DNA from: Amylostereum areolatum | Lineage: Eukaryota > Basidiomycota > Agaricomycetes > Russulales > Stereaceae | Assembly: GCA_012932865.1 (NCBI GenBank) | Contig: SAXG01000011.1 | Location: forward strand, 744,001 to 808,000 | Direction: 5' to 3' | Length of the DNA: 64,000 nucleotides | Shown: positions 1 to 10,018 of the stretch, one piece after another | Layout of the letters: every line of letters begins with the position of its first letter | Position numbering within the stretch: position 1 is the first letter of the stretch | The notes under the pieces: generated by a model | The model's database searches: none | The model's input: the letters and a program-made list of their open reading frames with translations, nothing else | What the model was told of the DNA's origin: nothing | Program-made: the position numbers and the translations under genes

Positions 1-1905
1 CATCGGCTGGCCTTTGCCACCGTGCACCGTGCCGGTTCCATCACGGCGCCATGGGACCTGCCCCCCTTGTTGCCCATTGGACGATCCTTGTCCTTTGGGT
101 TTTTGGTTCTGCACGGGTCCACTGCGCTGGGTCTTAAGGTCCTCCCGCTCCTGTCACAGACTGTCGATCAGGATGATGCGCTCTTTGAGGTCCTCATATT
201 TCTGAGGAACGTGACCGCTGTCGTAGATGGAGTCGATGGTCCAATAGTAGACGTTGTGTTTGAGCAGCTGCATGAGGTGGATAGGGTCCTGCGCCGTGGA
301 GTATCCTGCCTTCCTTGCGAGTTGCTCGAACTTGGCAAAGTATTCATGGGCAGTGGTACCCTTCGTCTGTTTGAACCCGTCCAGTTCGACTGCGGCACGG
401 TGCTGCTCATTGACGTCGGTGAAGGCCCCTTTGAGTGCTTTGTGGAAGTCCACCCAGGCGACCATGGCTCCATTGGCCAAGTGTGCATCCTCATACTCGG
501 CCTTCCAGGTGCGTGCTGCCTCCCCCGTCATGTAAGTGAGAATGAAGAGGACTTTGTCCTTGTCCGTCACGAGGTCATCCTCAGCGGCTCGCATGTATTC
601 CTCGCACGACCGCATCCAGTCATTGAAGTCCTCTCATTTCCCAGAGAAGCCTTCAGGAGTTTTCGCGTGGACTTTCTTTCGGGGGGGTCTGGCGGCGGCG
701 GTGGCTGGGGCACTAACAGTGACCGCAGGGGGGTTGACGGTGATGGGGGGGGCCGTGACATTGACGGTGGGGAGTGGCAGGTTGAGGGCAGCAACAAGCA
801 CGGCAGGGATGGCAACCCATTGGCCATTTACTTCCATGAGCCAGGCATCATCGGTGCTGTTATTCATGTGTTGGATGGGAGAGCCAGTTTGGCCGATGAC
901 GATGTTCCATGTTCCACCGATTTCGGTGCAGTTGGCAAGTTCGGCGGGGAGAGGGGGTTGGGGGTTGGTGCGGATCCACTGGGCAGCCATGATTGGTTCG
1001 TCGAGGTCGGAGAAGTCTTCGTCGGTGACAGGCGGTAGGGCGGAGGCGGCGATGAGGTTGAAGTCGGCTTCAGTGAGGTCGTCTTGGCTTTCGTTGGCGA
1101 AGTACCAACTGATGCCACTTGTTTGGGTTGCTACAAAGGCGACTTCGACAGTGGTGTCTCCGAGTTGGACAAAGAAGTCGTTTCCTTGTTCAGTGAAGCC
1201 TAGAGGGAGGGGATATATGTAGCAGTTTTCGTCCTCAACATCGGTGTCGGAGTCAGAACTGGAGTCGGAGCCGTTGAGTCCGAACGAGGGAATTGTTTAT
1301 AAGTGGGTGAGGTCGATGACCTCTGGCTGGGTGAGGTCGATGACCTCTGGCTCTGGTGTGGGGCTGGGGGTGTTGCCTGGTGTAAGGAGGCGGTGGGTGT
1401 GTCAAGTGTCCACTGGTATTTTCTCGTTGGGCGCGTAGAAGGATTTTGGGGGTTGCTCGAGTTTGTAGCGGTAGGTGACGTATGGGCAGGAGTAGACGTA
1501 GAGGTTTCCGTTTCCTTGTTCGCTTATTTTGAGGCGATAGAAGTGGATGTCTATGATGGAGTCTTCAAGTTCTTCTACGCCGAGGGCGACCTTCCAATTG
1601 TGCCAGGCCCAAGGGTCTTTAGATTCGTTGATGAGGGAGATGATAGCGTCGTGGCTGATGGGGATGAATTCTTGTGCTTGCGAGCGCCAATCTTCCATGC
1701 ACGAGCCCCCAGTCGAAATGGTTACTCTGTGCGGCAAGGGAAGATTTTGTCGAGGGAAGGTGGTTCTGTTATGAGATTGCAAGACGGTCTGCCTCAGTCT
1801 TCTCGACCTGTTGGCTGTCTCTTCGTCTAGGGGACACGAGCCCAAAGACTTCCTAAACCGCTTTCCTTTCGCCGCTTTTACTCGTTTCCTACACCAAAGG
1901 TGCAC
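1..1905 (-). pseudogene. Gag-like frame with in-frame stops
   Basis: One frame can be followed from 1905 to the window edge, broken by stops at 1402-1404 (TGA), 1297-1299 (TAA), 634-636 (TGA) and 154-156 (TGA). The segment below 990 (ATG at 988-990) has the look of a Ty3/gypsy capsid: a TGEAARTWKAEYED-type helix, then WVDFHKALKGAF and an EYFAKFEQLARKAGY motif. Upstream, the frame includes a KDPWAWHNWKVAL segment matching a KDPW-H-type segment in the leader frame of the nested elements, and a tandem PEVIDLT pair (1306-1353). The zinc knuckle, protease and later domains would lie outside the window. Two of the TGA stops could have come from CGA by one transition. Clearly inactive as it stands. 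Confidence 0.75.
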
Positions 1906-2157
1906 CTTCTACTGTCACCTCTGAGCTTTCAACTCCTGGTATTGGAGAGTCTCGAGTAGGTGTAACGTTTCGAGGAAACGTCAAGCCGGCACCGGTATAC
2001 GTGCGCACGACCACAATGTCAGGGTAACGAGTCGCGTACTCTGGGGGCAACGGTCTAGGGCGGCACGGGGGAAGAACAAGGTCAGTACCAGACGGGTACT
2101 ACTACTACTACGCTACAGTACGTAGGGACGGTCGTAGGGTGGTGCAAGAGTAAACAG

Positions 2158-2167
2158 ATCTCGAGCT
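2158..2167 (-). other. Primer-binding site, self-complementary type
   Basis: AGCTCGAGAT on the minus strand starts two bases after the LTR end. It is the reverse complement of the LTR segment 2306-2297, which lies 34 bases after the TATA box and so is the likely mRNA 5' end. This is the arrangement of self-primed elements such as Tf1. The core CTCGAG is itself palindromic, so this case is weaker alone than the 11-nt match in the nested elements. Confidence 0.55.
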
Positions 2168-2169
2168 TA

Positions 2170-2626
2170 TGTCAGCAACGACTAGTGCGACAGCACCAAG
2201 TTACGACAAAGCTGACAGAGGAAGAGGACGACAGAGGGGAGCCGATCAGACACGGCGACAGACGAGGGAAAGCAAGCAAAGTCGGTAGAATTGACTAGCT
2301 CGAGATAAGGAATATGTACAGCAAGAGCGAGCCTTATATACACAAGAGGAGAGAGACTTAGGTAAGCAACCAATACACGGCGATCAGTAAGCAGACCAAG
2401 TATAAGTAAGCAGTCGTATGTAAAAGAGCACAGCATGAGTCAGTATCGTACAGCATGAGTCAAGAGAAAGGAGTCAGACCCGGACCGAGATGAGTCACGT
2501 GGGTCCAGGCGGGATATAGATGAGCCGGGTCCGGGCCAAGGTGGAGCCGGACCGGTGATAAGTCGATAAGTCCTAAAGTGTGTAACCGATGTAAAGTAAA
2601 AAGAAAATTATAGACCGTTCATGACA
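2170..2626 (-). repeat. 5' LTR (457 bp) of the left-edge gypsy element
   Basis: Read on the minus strand it begins TGTCATGAACGG and ends GTTGCTGACA, giving TGTCA/TGACA inverted ends. A TATATAAGG box lies at 2332-2340. The sequence 34 bases downstream of it (2306 down to 2297) is complementary to the primer site at 2158-2167. A second copy of this LTR is at 13873-14330 on the other strand. Confidence 0.85.
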
Positions 2627-2920
2627 CCAAAGTCGTGGCCAATCAAGAATGCCTACAACTACAAACACCAACAGCGGTTCTGCGTGCCATCAAGGTACGA
2701 GGATGGCGCTTCATTCTTATGGATCCTCCATCATCCCGCAAACGAATAGACCCGTCACATCCGTGCACCGTTACAGCCGCGGTACACCTCATCTCGTAGC
2801 CAAAGGCTATGTCTCTCAAATAACATATCTCTTCGGGGCGATAACGATACTGCACGGCTTTCCGGACTCGAAGCCGAATCTTCAGATGGGTCTCTCGTGC
2901 AAAGTCTACACAACGTCAGT

Positions 2921-3388
2921 ATGATGGAAGTAGAAAAGACGAAAGACAATCACAACACCAAAGCCTGCGCTTCCTCTTCTCTAGAGAAGGTACACTCACA
3001 CCGACTGCCGTGCACCTACTTGTCTCACGTATGTCTATCAGCTTGCCGACGAGATACAAGCCCGCGAGGCGTTTGGCAGACGGCTGTGCGACCTTGACAC
3101 CGACACCGTTCGGGTAACTTAGCCAATCTCCTCCTCCCCGTGTAGCGCTGATGTGTGGCGCATTTTTCCCAGGACAACGTCAGACTCGGTGCAGCAGGTA
3201 TGCCATTCTTACTTGCAATGCAGCAGAGTGCATTTGTCCAAGGCTCTTCGACTTCCCCTTTGCGTATCGGCCTCGCCCACGAGAATACCTCACTTGGCGA
3301 GTCGGGGTGGGATTTGCTACCTGAGGGTGCCTTTATAGAAATGAACTCAGACAATGGAGATGACGAATGGGAGCTAGTCGAAGGCTAG
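2921..3388 (+). CDS. Small spliced hypothetical protein (118 aa)
   Basis: Proposed exons are 2921-2989, 3042-3113 and 3173-3388. Introns of 52 and 59 nt begin GTACAC and GTAACT and end CAG. Exon lengths of 69, 72 and 216 nt keep one frame throughout, which supports the model. The protein starts MMEVEKTK, has a LADEIQAREAFGRRL helix-like middle and an acidic tail ending DDEWELVEG. No family was recognised. The start is the first ATG in frame, and an ATG further upstream joined by another intron is possible. It could also be the 3' end of an older, longer gene next to the retroelement. Confidence 0.35.
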
Positions 3389-3831
3389 AGCGCTATAGTC
3401 ATGTAGTGTATGGAATTTACACAACACGTACGGCTTATAGTGCATGCTCTGTGCAATCGACGGTTCCCATGCACGTAGCCTGAAAGTTATCCAAACAGAC
3501 ACTTGTATACATGCAGGGCGCCTTCAAGAGGTCTCCAGGGGCCGACGTGAGTGGACATCGTATGTAGTCCAAGTAGCACGGACGTGTTCGTCCTGTACAT
3601 GAATCCATTTCGTTGCCACAGATATATGAGACCAGGTGGGGCGGGGAGCGTGGTGGCATAGTAGCAGTACCCGTCGGTCGGTCGGTCGGTTGGTATGTAT
3701 TATCAGAGAATTTGTCCGAGCATGTCACGCTGGTCGTTGTACGTGTTGTTGGCGACTGGGCCTGTATTATATACATCACCTATCAGACAATCCACCCCAA
3801 CACTGCCTATCTACTGAAGCAATGGTCCTTT
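3389..3831. other. Intergenic stretch with a short CGGT microsatellite
   Basis: No convincing coding frame. A run of about five CGGT/GTCG units lies at 3674-3693. Nothing else was recognised. Confidence 0.4.
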
Positions 3832-4941
3832 TCAGTGTCCTAGAGAGCCGAACTTTTCCAGCCGACGAAATAAAGGCTGCTTCGGCTGCACACCCACAGC
3901 CCGCATCATATCCGCGAGCTCCCGAGCAACCCTTCGATGCTCCTCTCCCTTTGATTCCAACAGAACCTTCACCGCCTGCGCCAGCCTCCCTTTGGACCTC
4001 GTTGTGCGGTCCTTGGTTTCGACAGAAAAGCCTGTGGCACTGTTCGAAGACCCAGGTCCGTCGCGTGACGATCCCGCCCCATTCTTCGTGTTCCATTGAC
4101 CACTCGACACCTTCCCGCCTGTCACCTTCGCCTTTCCCATCGCCTTGGCCACTGGCTTGTTTTTCTGTTTCCCGTTTGCTATCGCCAGCAGCGGCTCGAG
4201 GACACTCAGTCGAAACCTTCTCAGTGCCATCGACGACAACGGCACAACGTGATCCTGCGAACTCACCGCCTCAGCGCATGCTTCGGCCCTCTTCAATGTT
4301 TCTTCATCCGCACCAAGAGCCGCGCCCCACTTTCCCAGCTCGGTTTCCCTCCTCTCCTGGATCATCCCCGCCACCTTCAACCCGCCCTCCTGTAAGAGCA
4401 CTGCTGTTGCTACGTCGTCCAACACATCCTTGACCTGCAACCATCCACGGTCCTCGCTGATCGACCTCCGAACGTACTGTCGGTTCACGTAGTTCAAAAG
4501 GCGGTCCACCGCCCCTGCCCCCGCACGGTAGCGAACGAAGGCATACAGGAGGTGATGCACAAGTGTAGCATCGTCATACGGCAGGCTGAGGAGCACCTCT
4601 GTCGCCGCGGCTTCGAAGTACATATCGAGCTGGTCGTAAAAATCTTGTGCAGTCTGCACAGTCCGCACGCATTCCGGATGTCCGTTTCGTGCGTCCATAA
4701 CCGATGGTATCTGGGATTGGGTGGGGAGTTGGGTGGCGGTGAAATAGTTGTAGATGGAGGTGTGAATGCCCATGTGATATGGGACTTCGATCACAGGAGC
4801 CTTGGAGGGTGTGCCGGTTGGCGCGTGGACGATGTGGTCCAGTGCAGGCTGGATGTAGCCCCAGAGTGTGGTATATGAAGTGGCCGGGTTGGCGCTCCCG
4901 GTAGGGGGACTCGGCAGTGGCAGAGGTTCAGAGAGGTCCAT
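3832..4941 (-). CDS. Cullin N-terminal-domain-like protein, truncated (369 aa)
   Basis: A single open exon. The first in-frame ATG at 4941 gives MDLSEPLPLP. Residues near 30-45 read YTTLWGYIQPALDHIV, like the first helix of cullin-1. Further on come a HTSIYNYFTATQ segment (cullins have a similar THVYNYC stretch), FYDQLDMYFEAAATEVL, and LLNYVNRQYVRRSISEDRG, which closely follows the cullin LN-YLNR-WVRR signature. Cullins are scaffolds of SCF-type ubiquitin ligases; this end binds adaptor/F-box modules. Cullins are usually 700-900 aa. Here the chain turns into a basic, Gly/Ser/Lys-rich tail after about residue 250, and I see neither the cullin homology domain nor the neddylation WHB domain, so it could not recruit the RING subunit. 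It may be a degenerate gene or a dominant-negative-like adaptor binder; that function is inference only. Confidence 0.6.
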   Translation of the reverse strand: MDLSEPLPLPSPPTGSANPATSYTTLWGYIQPALDHIVHAPTGTPSKAPVIEVPYHMGIHTSIYNYFTATQLPTQSQIPSVMDARNGHPECVRTVQTAQDFYDQLDMYFEAAATEVLLSLPYDDATLVHHLLYAFVRYRAGAGAVDRLLNYVNRQYVRRSISEDRGWLQVKDVLDDVATAVLLQEGGLKVAGMIQERRETELGKWGAALGADEETLKRAEACAEAVSSQDHVVPLSSMALRRFRLSVLEPLLAIANGKQKNKPVAKAMGKAKVTGGKVSSGQWNTKNGAGSSRDGPGSSNSATGFSVETKDRTTRSKGRLAQAVKVLLESKGEEHRRVARELADMMRAVGVQPKQPLFRRLEKFGSLGH

Positions 4942-5162
4942 ATCCTTGCGAAATGGGTGGAATATGACGAGGTGGTCTGGTGGCTTGGAATTGGTGGAAT
5001 AGAGGAAGGGAATGATGCATGCGCAGTGACGCGACACTGACTTGGCACCTATTGCATGAATTTTTATCTACATATTAAGTAAAGTCATGTTGGAGTGAGG
5101 ACCCGATTGCAACATGCCGAGTCACATGCCTCACACATCAATCGTTATAAGTTTTAGTGCTG

Positions 5163-5447
5163 TTATCGTTTTCTACGGTTGAGAACAGCGGGGGACTGGA
5201 GTGCGATGAGAAATGCTATCGGAGGGAACAGCGCAAACCACGCGAGGCTGTTCTTCTGCTCAGTTCTGCTCATTAGACGGAACACCTTTCTCAGTCGTCT
5301 GCCGATATTGGCTGGTTCGAATGTCCTAAAGGCCAGGTACGATATCTCCATGACCTTCGTTGTTTGTGCCGACCCGCCGTAATTACCCCCCGATTTGACG
5401 TAGATGTCGAGAACTGAAGCCATGGGTAAATGTGAAATTCGAATCAC
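5163..5447 (-). CDS. Hypothetical C-terminal exon with a membrane-like segment
   Basis: An open frame of about 94 codons reading leftward. It contains KSGGNYGGSAQTTKVMEIS, then a basic stretch and a hydrophobic segment (AWFALFPPIAFLIALQS), and ends in NRRKR. It looks like the last exon of a larger gene, but I could not join it convincingly to an upstream exon. Function unknown. Confidence 0.25.
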   Translation of the reverse strand: MIRISHLPMASVLDIYVKSGGNYGGSAQTTKVMEISYLAFRTFEPANIGRRLRKVFRLMSRTEQKNSLAWFALFPPIAFLIALQSPAVLNRRKR

Positions 5448-5935
5448 GGATACGATGGAAAACTAACCATGAGCGGGCTGGATCTGACCCTCGTGATATA
5501 CAAGCCCAAACGATCCTGCAGCGAGCGCCGGCTGCTCGGAAACTCCAGCGGTCTCTAGAAATCCGGGCAGCCCGTGCGTTTCGCGGATGGCTTTCTGCTT
5601 TGACTGGCCCTAAAGTTCGCAAGGTAACGTTAACGGTGTTCAAAGGACAGCTTTGGGGACGAGTAAGGGCGAACTCACCGAGTGGCTGCGGCCGCGGCTG
5701 CATGGGCTGAATAGTTGAGTTACCGGCAGGAGCGTTGGTTCTAGCAGGATGATTCTTCCATCTGACAGAGTGTGCTTGACCAGTAAAAGTCTCTTCCTGT
5801 CCGTTTCGTGTAGAAGCTGTTGGTGTTGCCTTAGCAGCTCCACACGAAGGTAAGCGTCTTCAGATCGGTTTTGTTCGGACAGCTTGCGGGTTCCGAACTC
5901 TGCTTGAAGTGTTTGATGTCTCCTCCGAAGTTCAA

Positions 5936-6626
5936 TCATGGTGTCAAGGTCGACACCCGTTGCTGCCGCAGACTCCGACAATGTCGTTCGTGTGGATCCT
6001 TCACGCCTAGAAGCCTGGAAACGAGGTTCTCTCCCAGTATACGAGCATCTTCAGCCCATCTCTTTTCTGCGCCAGGACCGTTTTCGTCGGGTAACTCTTG
6101 ACCGAATAACAAGGAAAGCATGTCAGCATCTTCGAGTACCCGCTGACACGAGCCTTGCCGTCGGAGCGGTCGTCGAACAGAAATCCTTCACGAAGTCGGA
6201 CACACACTTGGGCCATATGCTGGAAATCGAGGGCAGTAAAATCTGGGACAATTTGGCAAGCAGAGCTGAATGCATGGTGAGTCTCGCCGCCGTCGAGAAG
6301 GGATCCATCCAGATGGGCCTTGACCTTGGGGAATCTCTCGGTTGACAGATCAGGACAAGGTAGCTGAATCATGACTGTTGGTGCTCGTGCCACTTTGGGC
6401 GCCGACTTCGCAAACCAAGTGTTCGCGTGTTCATTCCTCCTCCCAATCCTTTATCTTGACACAACTGGCCCCAAACGTGACGATGGAATGAATTGACCTC
6501 GTTGAATACGTCCATAGTCAGCCATTGACCGCAAGCGGAGTGGCGGATGCGTAAAATATTATCATCGTCGAACTCGGTGTGGGCATCGTAAGTTGTTTTG
6601 ACCTTTTCCCCGAAACTTGAGCACAC
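5936..6626 (-). pseudogene. Decayed repetitive-family gene with a zinc-finger-like N-terminus
   Basis: Three overlapping minus-strand frames together give fragments in the order DDDNILRIRHSACGQWLTM..C (6626-6369), LPCPDLSTERFPKVKAHLD (6393-6007) and a basic part with SRLLGVKDPHERH (6121-5936). The RHSACG-WL-M..H..C spacing resembles a BED/C2H2-like module seen in repeated hypothetical proteins of mushroom genomes. The frame has to change at least twice, so the copy is broken. A helical, Gln-rich frame (5981-5640) follows downstream. The family call is from memory of the pattern only. Confidence 0.35.
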
Positions 6627-8520
6627 TTGTGTGGTTTGGAGTGTAGGTCCCGTTCTTCACGCCTTCCCGGATTATTGGCCCACGTATAGTAGATCACGAG
6701 CTCCCCATGTTGGACTCTGCATTTTCTGCATCGTCACGTTTCATATGCGTCGGGAGTGAGCTTGCGGTGACAGGGATACAAGAGTGCTTGTTGGGTACGT
6801 CTTCTTCACTCGAGTCGCCTTGCTTCACCCAAACAACGCTTTCTTGAATCTACACCATCCTTTCCCACCACATTCTTGACGACCATGTTCTTGATCATCA
6901 AGGATCCTGCTGACTTGACGAGGACCGTTGCGCTCCCGACCGAAGAGTCGTGTAGGTTATGAGGTGTTGCTTCCTCGACCAAGTCGCTAGAAAAAGAGAC
7001 GTCGTCATCCAGATCGTTTACATTTTTCCAAGGATCTTCTCCATTCCCGCCAGTATGCCCACAGCCCTTGCTGGGGTCAAATCTAGTGGTGTTTGACGCA
7101 TCCTAGCAGCTTGCGGTAAGAAGCACATTCATGGTTGTGTGTGTGCAAGCCACTCGAAGGCCATCCCAAACCGTACACGTGGCCATTCTTGCATCTTCTT
7201 TTTGACGCACTTCGAAACCTTGATCTTTCCTTCTAGGCTGTCACCTACAAATCATGATGAGTGTCGCACGCAAACGATAGTACTAGCATGACTTTGCGCA
7301 CCACACGAGACTGCACGCTCGACCTGCAAGGTAACGAAGTGTTTCTGGTCCTCGTCGAAGACCGGGATCAAGAGGAGCTTTCTGTCCGGCCCACGCTTTT
7401 CGACGCGTCCAAGGAGCACTTCCCGTCCCTCTCTAACTATGCCCTCCCAAGTCTCCAGACATTTGACGTGTCGAGTATAGCGTGCATGCGACTCCAGTAG
7501 GACGATACCGAGGATCTCGAATGCTGACCATCCCGTCGAGAGCAGCTTATCCAACAACGTTCATTGCCTGACCGTTTGCTGTCGGGGACTTTTGTGAGGT
7601 TCTTCAAAGCAGCCTCCAGCCTCTTGTGCTTCAGCGGGTCATCTGCGACAGCCTTCGATAATCCTGTTCATGCAGAAACTTGGTGGACCAAATATACACG
7701 TGATCCTCATATCTGCTCAGATGGTGAGCTTGTAACGCAAACGACAAGCGCAGGGGACAAACAGTGTACCGTGTACGAGCATAACAATTGCCCGCATGTC
7801 CGAAACATCCACGAGCATCCTGTTGACAGCTGGGCGGACCGACCTAAAAAAAAGATGTCTGATACGAGGGAGGGGGGAAGGGGGGGGGGCAAAGGAGCAG
7901 CGGCTGGAGAGGCACTGAAAAATCCCCACCAGAGCTCAAAAGAGAGGCCCGTCAGTTCGTTTGTTGTGGTTTGTGAACACGGAGCGGGCGTTGCGCGCAC
8001 CCCGTACAGCGTTTCTAACGCAGATGCAATGGTAAGCTCTCCGAGTGCCTACACGAAAGCGAAGTGCTCACCGTATCGATGCTTGATGGGGAAGTATGTG
8101 CAAGAAGTTGATCGCCGCCGTGTGCTCGTCTTCGTCGATAGTCTTGCCGGTGAGCAGATCGTTCAATACTCTACGCAGTTTAGGTTAGATGCGCGCATGT
8201 CGCGAGAGAACTATGATCAGAGATGCACTGTGACCTGAAGAGTTTGGCAAGGGTTAACTTCGGCGTGCACTGGCACACGCATTGCGTCACAGAGGGCTGC
8301 AGGGAAACCGGCGAAAGCATACCTGGATGGAAATTTGGTCCAGACGACGCGACACTCTGCTCAAGGGTGTAGCCAATTGTAGCCACACGAAAATGCGCGA
8401 GGCGGCGCGTCGAAGTTTACTTTGGGTGTGATGATCCGGTCGTGTTTAGGCTTGGAGGCCCACTCGGAAGTACGTTGACAAGAATGAGGATACGTTTCAG
8501 ATAAAGGGGAAGAATTCGGT
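6627..8520. other. No convincing gene; G-run at 7866-7890
   Basis: Open frames exist on both strands (7252-7557 minus, 7564-8238 plus), but their composition is not protein-like and no family was recognised. A purine/G-rich run lies near 7866-7890. I cannot exclude remnants of an older gene. Confidence 0.35.
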
Positions 8521-8523
8521 TCA

Positions 8524-8545
8524 CGACGCACGAAAGTGAGATCGA
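8524..8545 (+). repeat. Unpaired copy of the MITE terminal repeat
   Basis: The sequence is identical to the left terminal repeat of the element at 19684-19874 (GACGCACGAAAGTGAGATCG and flanking bases). No clear inverted partner was found downstream. Probably a solo end or a decayed element. Confidence 0.55.
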
Positions 8546-8784
8546 AAAGCGGAATGACGCTGTGGTAGACAGAAAGACGCGTATTGTTGCCTACTCAGCG
8601 GCGACCGCGGGCGCGTCGCGTTATCACGTAACTTATTGCTATTTTCAATAATAATGAGAATCCGCGGGTTTGAAAAAAAAAGAGTTTGAGCCAGGAGGGC
8701 CTTTGAGCGCAGCTCGGCACTCAGCCGTCCGATGACGTGAGCAATGGCTGGGAATCCGGGGCGCCGCCGGCGCTAAACATCAAA

Positions 8785-9965
8785 CACCTAGTCTCCCCGA
8801 GGCAGACGAGACACTTTCGTCAAACCTTCTCAAGTTCAGGATCCTCGTGTCTGGCATCTGCTTTTGATACGGTAACCGTTGTCGGGAGGTCGGGGGAGCT
8901 TGATTGGCGCCCATTGCCGGTGATCGGCATGTCATGTGTTTGGGTTAAGATAATTACATTAATTGTTAAATACGAAACTTCGAACATCGCCGTCGCGATC
9001 CAAATCCCTAAGTGTGCGCACTCAGAGCAGCCTGGACCCTCTGGCAGTGTAATTACGATCCATTGGAACAAATTGAACAGCCTGTTATGCGTGGTCAAAA
9101 GCACGAGGGTCGCAGTGATGACCATCTAAAACAGAGGGTTAGTAGGACGAGGAGATGAAATTGATGACAATATACGCACTGGGCGGCACCATGAAAGTTG
9201 TTGCATGATCCAGAGGGGACTGTTCTGACAAGTGGTCATTGTACATCGGTTGAGAAGGAGAAGAATTGGAATCTGCGGGAGGCCGATCCTTCCTCTTGTA
9301 TGTAATGACAATGAGAATTCATAGCAGGCTGATGAAGGAGCACTTGGCGTGCAGGTCGCGCAGAAAATCACCCATTGCAAAGCTGAGGATGGTATCCCTC
9401 ACCTTGTTCATCTGAAACATCTCTTTCTCGACACGAAACCGGCCGCTTGTTCGCTAAGGATTTCCTCGATCTTGCGTAGCGTCTACTCGAGGATGAAACG
9501 GCCCATGAGATGGCGATTCCGATGGGGAGCTCCAGCCGTGGTGCAACTTTCTGAAGACCATGGGGGAGTGAGCTTGATGTACCAGTAGCTGTAGATGAGA
9601 AGCTTAGGAGTTGCGTAGTTCGCCCGGTTCACATAGAAGGGAGAGCTTTCCGAGGAATTGGAAACAGACCGTTCTTTCTTCTGAATGAACTGGAAAAATG
9701 CGTCCATCCTCTAGTCCCATTCTGTGCGTGTCTTTCAGCTATCAAAATCAACCGAAGCCTTCCAGAAAGGTGACAAAAATGAGAAGGAAGGAGGATGCAA
9801 GGGAACAACGAGGGAGAGACAACAGTTATTGTAAGTACTAATTTAGATTATTCACATTTACTTGCATACTTGGTGCTCCTCGGCACAACACTGACAAGGC
9901 CCTTCGTTCGGAACATACCGAACTCCCCCGACCTCTCGACAAGCGCATCAGTGGGAAAAGTAGAC
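8785..9965 (-). pseudogene. Membrane-protein gene remnant, copy 1 of a duplicated segment
   Basis: Minus-strand fragments include a start-like MDAFFQFIQKKERS (9707) and a hydrophobic C-terminal part (9125-8820) with two or three membrane-like segments (MVITATLVLLTTH; HLGIWIATAMFEVSYLTINVII), ending TVTVSKADARHEDPELEKV. Stops and frame changes separate the parts. The segment recurs at 16578-17658: the ends (8785-8890 and 9917-9963) and a middle tract (about 9585-9606 against 17474-17500) match that copy. The protein family was not identified. Confidence 0.4.
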
Positions 9966-10018
9966 TACAAACGCCCCCTCCCCGCCCCCTCCCCACCCCT
10001 CGTCCTCGTCGTCCTCCC

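Larger units (their letters stand above)
1..2626 (-). mobile_element. Ty3/gypsy LTR retrotransposon, 5' part, decayed
   Basis: The element reads leftward and is cut by the window edge. It holds a 5' LTR (2170-2626), a self-complementary primer site two bases inside the LTR, a leader and a gag-like frame with several stops. The LTR matches the solo LTR at 13873-14330 almost throughout, in inverted orientation. Its gene order and Gag N-terminal segment resemble the nested elements at 30-43 kb, but the LTR sequence differs, so it is a separate family. Only the 5' half is visible, so integrity of pol cannot be judged. Confidence 0.8.

Noticed and set aside
1..1905. Functional Gag by stop read-through
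   Set aside because: Four stops of different types in one frame, plus absence of the rest of the element; decay is simpler.
7564..8238. 224-codon plus-strand open frame
   Set aside because: Gly/Lys tract from a G-run and no protein-like pattern; likely chance.
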